Shown: in pieces, positions 6,375-13,373 of the stretch
Position numbering within the stretch: the stretch's first letter is position 1
How the letters are laid out: the number at the start of each line of letters is the position of its first letter
DNA from: an uncultured Clostridia bacterium
GTDB lineage: Bacteria; Bacillota; Clostridia; Lachnospirales; CAMVHY01
Assembly: GCA_946415665.1 (NCBI GenBank)
Contig: CAMKTI010000038.1
Coordinates: 1-13,761, forward strand
Reading direction: 5' to 3'
DNA length: 13,761 bases
The notes under the pieces: generated by a model
The model's input: only the letters and a program-made list of their open reading frames with translations
Database searches by the model: none
Told to the model about the DNA's origin: nothing
Made by a program: the position numbers and the translations under genes

Positions 6375-7664
6375 ATGAACAAAAATAATATTGGTTTAGG
6401 AAATTTGCCAGCCAATCCCTTAAATGAGATAATGAAGTTTTTAGATGCAGAGGATATCGCAAAGTTGTCTGGTGCAAGTAAACCTTTAAATCAAATAATA
6501 AAAAATAATCCATTTGCGCAAGAAAAAATTTCAAATGCAAAACTTATAGTTGAAAAAATTTACGATATTGTGCATGAGATTGCACTGTCGGAATACGAGG
6601 AATCTTTTTGGCGTAATGGAGATGGACTCTACGGTGTTCCGGATAAAATTTGGAGTCATTCGCTTGGCAGAGCTTTAAAAACTTTAGGTAATGACAAAGA
6701 TCAGACACCGATGGTTACTTTTCTTGAGCAGTTGATGTTTTTAGAAGTTTTGAGCATGGATGAGAATTTATTTTCGAGCGATAAACCGTTCGAACAGGTG
6801 ATAAAAGATTATTTGACTCAATCTAAAATTCAAAGTCGCAGAGAGAAGCTTCTGGAACAAAATCATATAATCAACAAAAAGGGATTTAATCGTGTTAATG
6901 TGTTCCATAATTTTAATAAGATTTATTTTGATCAATTGTCTAAAACAAAAAAATGGGATAAAAAAACAAAAGATACCATCACGAGCAAGTTTATAAAATT
7001 TTGGTTATATCAGGGGAGCAAAATTAAAGATTTAGAAAAAAATCGAAATGTTGAAGAGTACAATTGGCCGACTTTTTCCAATGCATGCAAAAAACTAAAA
7101 CGGAGTTTTTTTGATTCAAAACGAAGTTTTTCGATTGATTTCAAAGGGTTCATAGATAGATTAACTACGCAGGAATTGAACCAATATTTGTTCACCAATA
7201 AATATTATTTTGTAGATCATTTTAAAAATGAAATTATAAACAATATAAAATTTATCTACGAACAGGTCTTATCAAAAAATAAGAATTTGCCAGATTTTAG
7301 TGGGGAGAATGTAAGCAACAAATTTAAAAAGTTATTAGGTTATCTTGGAGTGAATTCGGAATTAATTGATGAACTGACGTTAGACTTATCAAAAGAAAAA
7401 ATAACACTATCTGAAAAAACTAAAGTTATCGCGCCTTTGGAGCAAGATAATAATTCTGAAGTTGGTTTGATACAACAAATTCTTTCAGCAATTAAAAAGT
7501 TTTTTGGTTTCGATGATAAAAAAGCTGCTGTTACCGTTACTATTGAAAAAAGCAATAATAACAATGCGCATGAATTTTTTTCAAAACCTAAGGCTAAAAA
7601 TTTGGAAAATGGTGAGCCTTTACCATCGTTTGATGCTTTTCAAAATGAAGGTTTAGTAAAATAA
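6375..7664 (+). CDS. F-box-like domain protein, putative host-directed effector
   Basis: The start is the ATG at 6375, seven nt after AGGAAGG (6361-6367); an upstream in-frame GTG at 6330 lies at the predicted transcription start and is rejected. The 429-residue product has an F-box-like motif at about 11-42: LP, then Ile19, Phe22-Leu23, Asp27-Ile28, Leu31 and Ser35-Lys36 in the usual spacing. In eukaryotes the F-box binds Skp1 and brings targets to SCF ubiquitin ligases. Bacterial examples are mostly effectors of host-associated species such as Legionella and Agrobacterium. The rest is helical, Lys/Asn-rich and soluble, without recognisable LRR, ankyrin or kelch repeats. The C-terminus (about 380-429) is low-complexity. 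No signal peptide or transmembrane helix is seen, so export would need a non-Sec route, or the host must take up the protein otherwise. Function beyond the motif is unknown. Confidence 0.7.
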   Translation: MNKNNIGLGNLPANPLNEIMKFLDAEDIAKLSGASKPLNQIIKNNPFAQEKISNAKLIVEKIYDIVHEIALSEYEESFWRNGDGLYGVPDKIWSHSLGRALKTLGNDKDQTPMVTFLEQLMFLEVLSMDENLFSSDKPFEQVIKDYLTQSKIQSRREKLLEQNHIINKKGFNRVNVFHNFNKIYFDQLSKTKKWDKKTKDTITSKFIKFWLYQGSKIKDLEKNRNVEEYNWPTFSNACKKLKRSFFDSKRSFSIDFKGFIDRLTTQELNQYLFTNKYYFVDHFKNEIINNIKFIYEQVLSKNKNLPDFSGENVSNKFKKLLGYLGVNSELIDELTLDLSKEKITLSEKTKVIAPLEQDNNSEVGLIQQILSAIKKFFGFDDKKAAVTVTIEKSNNNNAHEFFSKPKAKNLENGEPLPSFDAFQNEGLVK

Positions 7665-7682
7665 TAAAAAAGTTTTGTTTTG

Positions 7683-7714
7683 GACACGGCATTTTTATTG
7701 TCGTGTCTTTTTTT
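7683..7714 (+). terminator. Rho-independent terminator after the F-box-like gene
   Basis: GACACGGCA (7683-7691) pairs with TGTCGTGTC (7699-7707) over nine base pairs with one G-T, around a 7-nt loop. Seven T residues follow (7708-7714). It lies 18 nt after the stop and isolates the gene from pcrA. Confidence 0.9.
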
Positions 7715-7715
7715 G

Positions 7716-7724
7716 TGATAAAAT
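7716..7724 (+). promoter_or_regulatory. Probable extended -10 promoter for pcrA-tgt
   Basis: TGATAAAAT (7716-7724) matches an extended -10 element (TGn plus TAAAAT). The only -35-like sequence, TTGTCG at 7698-7703, lies in the terminator stem with a short 15-nt spacer. A promoter is expected here because a strong terminator precedes pcrA, but the match is moderate. Confidence 0.45.
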
Positions 7725-7772
7725 AAATTTGCTGTTGGAAAAAATATTTTTTTGGAGGAATTTTTTTACATA

Positions 7773-9935
7773 ATGAATTTATTGAATGATTTAAATGATA
7801 AACAAGCGGAAGCTGTCGAAATTATTGACAGACCATTATTAATTTTGGCTGGCGCAGGTTCTGGAAAAACTCGTGTTATTACGTATAAAATTTCTTATTT
7901 GATAGAAAATGGAGTTGCGCCATATAACATTTTGGCTTTGACTTTTACGAACAAAGCAGCAAATGAAATGAAAGAGCGTGCAGTAAAATTAAATATAAAT
8001 GCGCAAAATGTTTGGATTGGGACGTTTCATTCTTTGTGTGTCAGGATTTTGAGAAAAGAAATAGATAAACTTGGCTATAAAAATAATTTTAATATCACGG
8101 ATGCCAAAGATAATTTGAATTTGATAAAAAACTGTTTGAAAGAGTTGAATTTAGACGAGAAATTTTTTTTGCCGAAAAATATTGCCGCGCAAATAAGTTT
8201 TAATAAAAATAAAATGGTTGGCGCTGACGAATTTTTTATAAAAACGCATGATGATTTTAGGTTAAATAAAGTTGCTGAAATTTATAAGCTTTATCAGGAA
8301 AAATTAAAAATCGGTAATTTATTAGATTTTGATGATTTGCTTTTTTTTACGGCAAAAATTTTTATGGATTATGATGATGTATTAAAATTTTATAAAAATA
8401 AATTTAAATATATTTTAGTTGATGAGTATCAGGACACGAATGCTGTGCAATATTTTTTAATAAAATTACTTGCGGGCGAATCAGAGAATATTTGTGTTGT
8501 TGGCGATGATGATCAAAGTATTTATAGTTGGCGTGGTGCTGATATAAATAATATTTTGGATTTTGAAAAAGATTTTCAGAATGCAAAAATAATTAAGCTT
8601 GAGCAAAATTATCGTTCGAATCAAATTATTTTGGATGCGGCAAATGGTGTAATTAAAAATAATTTAGGGCGAAAAAGTAAAAATTTATGGACAGAGCAAA
8701 AAGACGGGGAAAAAATTATTTTTTATAGGGCAAGTGATTATAAACTCGAAGCAAAATTTTTGGCTGAGGAAATTTTAAATAATAAAGAAAAATTTGATTT
8801 AAAAAACTGTGCTGTTTTGTATAGGAATAATTTTTTGTCGCGTGTTATTGAAGATGAGTTTGTGAAAAAAAATATTGCGTATAGATTAATTGGTGCGACA
8901 AGATTTTATGATCGAATGGAAATAAAAGATTTGATCGCGTATTTAAAATTTATAAATAATCCGGATGATGAAATAAGTTTATTGCGAATAATTAATACTC
9001 CACGACGTGGAATAGGTGGAAAAAGTTTGGAAAAAGTAATGTCTTTTGCCAGCCAAGAAAAAATTTCGTTATGGGAAGCATTAAAAATTTTTGCTGATAA
9101 TAATAAAAATTTTGGCTGTTTTGTTGAGTTGATAAATCTTTTTTTGGATTATAAGGAAAAATATAGTATTTATGATTTGATGCAGAAGATTATTTTTGAA
9201 ATAGGATATAAAGAATATTTGGAAAAGCAAGAAGAATATGTGAGTCGGATCGAGAATATAGAAGAATTTTTGGCGAAAATAATTGAATTTGAAAGAGGGC
9301 AAGAAAGTAAAAAATCGCTGACAGAATTTTTGGAGCAGATTTCTTTATTATCAGAAACGGATAATTATGATAAAGATGAAAATGCTGTAAATTTAATGAC
9401 TTTGCATGGGTCGAAAGGATTGGAATTTGATTGTGTTTTTATTTTCGGTGCTGATGATGATATTTTCCCAAGTAATTTTAAATCTGATATTGAATTGGAA
9501 GAAGAAAGAAGATTGTTTTATGTAGGAATAACGCGCGCGAAAAAAAAATTATTTATATCTTGCGCAGATGCGAGATTAAAAAATGGGCAAATTATAAATT
9601 CGAAACCGTCGCGATTTATTGATGAAATTCCGAGCGAATTAATTGATTTTGAGAGCGATAGAAAAAAAATTGTTTATGCTGATTTTAATAAAAAAAAGTC
9701 TGATTTTAGTTTTGGGGTAGGAAAAAATTTTTATGATGAGAAAAAAAATATTGATAGGAATATTAAATTAAATTATTGTGTCGGTGATAAAGTTAGAAAT
9801 TTTAAACTTGGTATTTGTGTTGTAAAAGAAATTTTATTTTTGGCAGATAAAAATGATTATAAAGTAAAAGTTGAATTGTTGGATGGAAGCGAAAAAATTT
9901 TAATGGCAAGTCTTGTAAAATTTATAAAATGTTAA
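7773..9935 (+). CDS. pcrA: ATP-dependent DNA helicase PcrA/UvrD
   Basis: The 720-residue protein is a superfamily 1A 3'-5' DNA helicase, close in length to Firmicutes PcrA (about 740), used in nucleotide excision repair and removal of blocked replication complexes. The helicase motifs appear in order: Q motif DKQAEAV (9-15), Walker A AGAGSGKT (26-33), motif Ia TFTNKAA (57-63), GTFHSLC (83-89), motif II VDEYQDTN (Asp217-Glu218), motif III GDDDQSIYSWRGAD, motif IV QNYRSN, motif V LMTLHGSKGLEFD (about 542-554) and motif VI RLFYVGITRAKKKL. The C-terminus ends in a Tudor-like region with GDKVRNFKLG, as in PcrA. The ATG at 7773 aligns with the usual N-terminus; its GGAGG (7754-7758) lies 14 nt away, rather far. 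A TTG at 7752 overlaps that site and is rejected. tgt follows after 21 nt. Confidence 0.95.
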   Translation: MNLLNDLNDKQAEAVEIIDRPLLILAGAGSGKTRVITYKISYLIENGVAPYNILALTFTNKAANEMKERAVKLNINAQNVWIGTFHSLCVRILRKEIDKLGYKNNFNITDAKDNLNLIKNCLKELNLDEKFFLPKNIAAQISFNKNKMVGADEFFIKTHDDFRLNKVAEIYKLYQEKLKIGNLLDFDDLLFFTAKIFMDYDDVLKFYKNKFKYILVDEYQDTNAVQYFLIKLLAGESENICVVGDDDQSIYSWRGADINNILDFEKDFQNAKIIKLEQNYRSNQIILDAANGVIKNNLGRKSKNLWTEQKDGEKIIFYRASDYKLEAKFLAEEILNNKEKFDLKNCAVLYRNNFLSRVIEDEFVKKNIAYRLIGATRFYDRMEIKDLIAYLKFINNPDDEISLLRIINTPRRGIGGKSLEKVMSFASQEKISLWEALKIFADNNKNFGCFVELINLFLDYKEKYSIYDLMQKIIFEIGYKEYLEKQEEYVSRIENIEEFLAKIIEFERGQESKKSLTEFLEQISLLSETDNYDKDENAVNLMTLHGSKGLEFDCVFIFGADDDIFPSNFKSDIELEEERRLFYVGITRAKKKLFISCADARLKNGQIINSKPSRFIDEIPSELIDFESDRKKIVYADFNKKKSDFSFGVGKNFYDEKKNIDRNIKLNYCVGDKVRNFKLGICVVKEILFLADKNDYKVKVELLDGSEKILMASLVKFIKC

Positions 9936-9956
9936 ATATAAACGGGGGAGAATTTT

Positions 9957-11066
9957 TTGTATAAATTATTAAAAACAGATGGGAAAGCAAAACGTGGTGA
10001 ATTTGTTACGCGTCATGGAATTGTACAAACGCCGGTTTTTATGAACGTGGCAACTTGTGGAGCAATTAAAGGCGGAATTTCTGCTTTGGATTTAAAAAAA
10101 ATAAACACGCAAATTATTTTGGGCAATACTTATCATTTGCATTTAAGAGAAAAAGATAAATTAATATTTGAACTTGGTGGCTTGAATAAATTTATGAATT
10201 GGGATGGTGTGACGTTAACTGATTCCGGTGGATTTCAAGTTTTTTCTTTGTCGAAAACAAGAAAAATTAAAGAAGAAGGCGTTTATTTTAATTCGATAAT
10301 CGACGGGAAAAAAATTTTTATGGGGCCGGAAGAAAGTATGATTATTCAGTCGAATTTGGATTCTACGATTGCAATGGCTTTTGATGAATGCACGCCATTT
10401 CCGTGTGAAAAATCTTATATGGAAAAATCTGTTGCACGGACAGTTCGATGGTTGATGAGAAGTAAAAATAAAATGGATGAATTAAATCGCGAGCGAAATA
10501 AAAAACAGCTTTTGTTCGGGATAAATCAGGGCGGAGTTTTTGAAGACATAAGAATAAAAAATGCGAAAGAAATAAGTGAAATGGATTTGGATGGTTATGC
10601 AATCGGTGGCGAAACATATGAGAATTTATATGAAATTGTTGATGCCGTTACGGATTATTTGCCAAAAGATAAACCGACTTATTTGATGGGAGTTGGAAAA
10701 ACTAGAGATATTTTAGAATGTGTAGCACGAGGAATTGATTTTTTTGATTGTGTTTTGCCGGCAAGAAATGGAAGGCATGCAAGAGTTTATACGAATTTTG
10801 GCGAGTTGAATCTTAACAACGCAAAATATTTTAATCAGGATTTTGCTATTGATAAAAATTGCGAGTGCGAGACGTGCAGAAATTTTTCCCGCGCGTATAT
10901 CCATCATCTTTTTAAGGCAAAAGAAATTTTGGCGATGCGTTTATGTGTGTTGCATAATCTTTATTTTTTTAATAATTTTATGCGTGAGATTCGTGATGCG
11001 ATTGAAAAAGGAAATTTTTTTGAGTATAAAAAAAATAAATTAAATGATTTAGAACGAAAAAATTAG
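9957..11066 (+). CDS. tgt: Queuine/preQ1 tRNA-guanine transglycosylase
   Basis: This 369-residue enzyme swaps guanine-34 of GUN-anticodon tRNAs (Asp, Asn, His, Tyr) for the queuosine precursor preQ1. Signatures of the bacterial family are TDSGGFQVFS (88-97, with catalytic Asp89), DECTPFPC (143-150), GINQGG (188-193), GGE (217-219), the nucleophile Asp264 in FFDCVLPARNGRHA, and the zinc site Cys302-x-Cys304-x2-Cys307 with His333. Length is normal (about 370-380). The start is TTG at 9957, six nt after GGGGGAG (9944-9950), and the first residues match family N-termini. It lies 21 nt after pcrA and should be co-transcribed; in many bacteria tgt sits with queA, ruvB and yajC instead. All catalytic and zinc residues are intact. 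The preQ1 source, synthesis or uptake, is not visible here. Confidence 0.96.
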   Translation: MYKLLKTDGKAKRGEFVTRHGIVQTPVFMNVATCGAIKGGISALDLKKINTQIILGNTYHLHLREKDKLIFELGGLNKFMNWDGVTLTDSGGFQVFSLSKTRKIKEEGVYFNSIIDGKKIFMGPEESMIIQSNLDSTIAMAFDECTPFPCEKSYMEKSVARTVRWLMRSKNKMDELNRERNKKQLLFGINQGGVFEDIRIKNAKEISEMDLDGYAIGGETYENLYEIVDAVTDYLPKDKPTYLMGVGKTRDILECVARGIDFFDCVLPARNGRHARVYTNFGELNLNNAKYFNQDFAIDKNCECETCRNFSRAYIHHLFKAKEILAMRLCVLHNLYFFNNFMREIRDAIEKGNFFEYKKNKLNDLERKN

Positions 11067-11106
11067 TTTTGTTGAGATTTTGTTTTTATGTTTTGGTAAA
11101 AAAATA

Positions 11107-11137
11107 AAAACGGCTCGGGGTATTGAGTCGTTTTTTT
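11107..11137 (+). terminator. Rho-independent terminator after tgt
   Basis: ACGGCTC (11110-11116), extended by a preceding A-run, pairs with GAGTCGT (11125-11131) around an 8-nt loop, with one G-T pair. Seven T residues (11131-11137) follow. It ends the pcrA-tgt operon about 45 nt after the tgt stop and 42 nt before the second IS. Confidence 0.88.
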
Positions 11138-11179
11138 GTATGAAAATTTTTTTAGATTAAAAATTAATTTGGTTTATTA

Positions 11180-12034
11180 GACAGCGTTCACATAAAAAGC
11201 AAGTCAAAAATAAAAGCAAGGGAGAAGGTAGAAATGAAAATAGAATCAAGTTTATCATAACGAGTAAAAACTTTTCTAAAACGTTTTTATCTCAGGAAAT
11301 ATCGTTCGATAATATTACGATGTTTATAAAGTTGTCGACCATAACTCCAAGGCAACTTACGATTTTTTTTTAGGTGGAACAACATTCTTAAACCTGTGAA
11401 CTTTGGCCAAAGCCAAAGTTTTATCATCTTCGTACGCTCCGTCCATCAAGAAATAATTATTATTTTTGGAATATATGAATTCAATCGACTTTCTTTCTTC
11501 AGGAGCATCATGAAAATTGCCAGGATACAAATGAAAAGCCGCTGGACATGAAGATGTGAAAAACAAATACAACTTAGTTGTTAGGTCCTTTTTTGAACGT
11601 CCAATGCTTTGTTCATGATTATTTTTATTCTTGTTTGCATCTGGACTAACCTTTATGCTCGTACTATCAATAAAAAATATATAATCTTTTTTATTAGGCA
11701 GTTTTTGCTTTTTCATAGTTTCTAAAACCAAGGCTTTGAATAAAAAAAGCAATAGCTTTGGCGATTTTAGAGTTTTTTGACCATCTACTAAATTTCATAT
11801 AAATTGCGCACCCTTTTCCATATTTTTTTGATAGCGAAATACATTTGCAACCATTTTCTATTATGTAAAGGTTGCATACGCAAACAAATTTGTAGTTTGA
11901 TATCTTCGCCGGTTCTCTCGCTATCGGCACTAATCCCTCTAGCTTTTTATATTGTGTTTTTGTAAATTTCATTTCTCTATCCTGCCACCTTTTTCTTTTT
12001 GACTAATCTATTTTTGTTTTATGTGAACGCTACC
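11180..12034 (-). mobile_element. IS5-family insertion sequence, copy 2 (855 bp, near full length but degenerate)
   Basis: The ends GACAGCGTTCACATAAAA (11180-11197) and, read inward, GGTAGCGTTCACATAAAA (12034-12017) are inverted repeats matching at 16 of 18 positions. TA duplications flank them at 11178-11179 and 12035-12036. Size, TA target and transposase type fit the IS427 group of IS5. It is clearly homologous to copy 1 and in the same orientation, but with many differences and the 132 bp that copy 1 lost. It landed between the tgt terminator and the alcohol dehydrogenase promoter, so no gene is broken. Confidence 0.87.
11188..11972 (-). pseudogene. IS5-family transposase pseudogene (copy 2)
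   Basis: The gene starts at ATG 11972 (AGGA nine nt upstream). Frame 1 covers the helix-turn-helix region (NGCKCISLSKKYGKG, FSRWSKN). Frame 2 (to 11357) has the first catalytic Asp in FFIDSTSIKV, then SIGRSKKDLTTKL, YPGNFHDAPEE and the second Asp in FLMDGAYEDD. Frame 3 carries the Glu in NIIERYFLR and stops in the terminal repeat at 11188. Frames 1 and 2 join only if the A-run at 11773-11778 loses one of its six A. Frames 2 and 3 are separated at a 9-A run (11363-11371), where one base must be skipped. Frame 3 also has a TAA just after the catalytic Glu, where copy 1 has TTG. The Trp of NGCKW is Cys here. At least one fixed defect makes it inactive. Confidence 0.85.
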
Positions 12035-12123
12035 TACCTGGTTTGATTTTTGCTCGCTGTGTAAAAATTTTATTGTGCCGCCTAAATAAATTTTTTATCT
12101 CATGTTTTTTTTTGCGTTTTAAA

Positions 12124-12152
12124 TTAGTAATTTGTTTATAGATTGGTATAAT
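12124..12152 (+). promoter_or_regulatory. Extended -10 promoter of the alcohol dehydrogenase operon
   Basis: A perfect TATAAT (12147-12152) preceded by TGG forms an extended -10 element. The -35 position, 17 nt upstream, is weak (TTAGTA, 12124-12129). The predicted start near 12159 gives a leader of about 27 nt. The second IS ends about 90 nt upstream, so it does not touch the core promoter. Confidence 0.7.
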
Positions 12153-12185
12153 AAACTTGATAAAAATTTAAGGGAGGGATTTATT

Positions 12186-13346
12186 TTGCAATATAATTGC
12201 TGGCTTCCAACAAAAGTTTTGTTTGGGCCAGGACGTTTAAATGATTTGCACAAAGAAATCATGCCGGGTAAAAAAGCTTTGTTATTGATTTCGAATGGCA
12301 AATCAACAAAAACGAACGGTTCTCTCGAAAGAACCCAAAATCAATTAAAGTTAGCGGGTGTAGATTATGTTTTGTTTGATAAAATTCAAAGCAATCCGCT
12401 AAAAAAAACGGTTGAAAATGGCGCTGTTTTCGCCAAAGAAAACAATTGCGATTTTATAGTCGCATTAGGTGGCGGATCAGTTTTAGATTCGTCCAAAGCA
12501 ATTGCTCTTTTAGTAAGTAATCCTGGAGATTTATGGGATTATGTGTCAAGCGGCACAGGGAAAAACAAACCGATAAAAAATAAACCGTTACCGATTATAG
12601 CAATTACAACAACAGCTGGGACGGGCTCAGAAGTTGATTGCGGCGGAGTAATTACAAAACCCGAAACCAGAGAAAAATCTGCAATAGTGCATCCATTTTT
12701 ATTCCCTCAAATTGCAATAGTTGATCCCGAGCTAATGAAAACAGTGCCACCAAAATTTACAGCTTTTCAAGGTTTTGATGCACTTTTGCAAGCGACAGAA
12801 GGATATATCGCGAAGAATCATAATTTAATTTCTGAGATGTTTCAACGGACAGTAATCGAAAATATAAGCAAATATTTAGCGCGTGCAGTGAAAGATGGAA
12901 ATGATTTAGAAGCGCGAACACGCATGGCTTTTGCAAATGTGATGTCAGGTTATTCTATGATGACAAGTTCATGTACAGGCGAGCATTCTTTAGAGCATGC
13001 GCTGAGTGCTTTTCATGAAGAATTGCCACATGGTGCCGGATTAATTATGATTTCGAAAGCATATTATTTATATTTTATTGAGAAAAATATTTGTCATGAG
13101 AGATTTATTGATATGGCAAAATTTTTTGGTAATAAAAATGCTGATTCGGCACTAGATTTTATTGATGAGCTTGAAAAATTAAAATTTGATTGTGGCGTAG
13201 ATAATTTAAAAATGAGTGATTATGGAATTACTCCGGAAGAATTTGATGATTTGGCAAAAAATGCATGTCAGACAATGGATGGAGTAGATCCATGTGATTT
13301 ATCACATGAAGATTGTGTAAATATTTATAGACAATCTTATAAATGA
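12186..13346 (+). CDS. Iron-containing (group III) alcohol dehydrogenase
   Basis: This 386-residue protein fits the Fe-type NAD(P)-dependent alcohol dehydrogenase family, which interconverts aldehydes or ketones and alcohols, often as a fermentative electron sink. Visible are the N-terminal PTKVLFGPGRL (8-18), the dinucleotide-binding GGGSVLDSSK (95-104), TTTAGTGSEV (141-150), the metal region with Asp198, and EHALSAF and PHG with His271 and His282. The family's second metal ligand, His four residues after the Asp (pattern DALxH), is Gln202 here (DALLQ, codon CAA); the other three ligands remain. The start is TTG at 12186, seven nt after GGGAGGG (12172-12178); an upstream in-frame TTG at 12132 precedes the promoter -10 and is rejected. 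A lipoprotein peptidase gene follows after 27 nt. Substrate cannot be assigned. Confidence 0.9.
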   Translation: MQYNCWLPTKVLFGPGRLNDLHKEIMPGKKALLLISNGKSTKTNGSLERTQNQLKLAGVDYVLFDKIQSNPLKKTVENGAVFAKENNCDFIVALGGGSVLDSSKAIALLVSNPGDLWDYVSSGTGKNKPIKNKPLPIIAITTTAGTGSEVDCGGVITKPETREKSAIVHPFLFPQIAIVDPELMKTVPPKFTAFQGFDALLQATEGYIAKNHNLISEMFQRTVIENISKYLARAVKDGNDLEARTRMAFANVMSGYSMMTSSCTGEHSLEHALSAFHEELPHGAGLIMISKAYYLYFIEKNICHERFIDMAKFFGNKNADSALDFIDELEKLKFDCGVDNLKMSDYGITPEEFDDLAKNACQTMDGVDPCDLSHEDCVNIYRQSYK

Positions 13347-13373
13347 TGTTGTATTATTGTGGGGGATTATATT

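Noticed and set aside
12132..12185. TTG at 12132 as the start of the alcohol dehydrogenase
   Set aside because: It lies upstream of the promoter -10 at 12147-12152, and the family N-terminus fits the TTG at 12186 after GGGAGGG.
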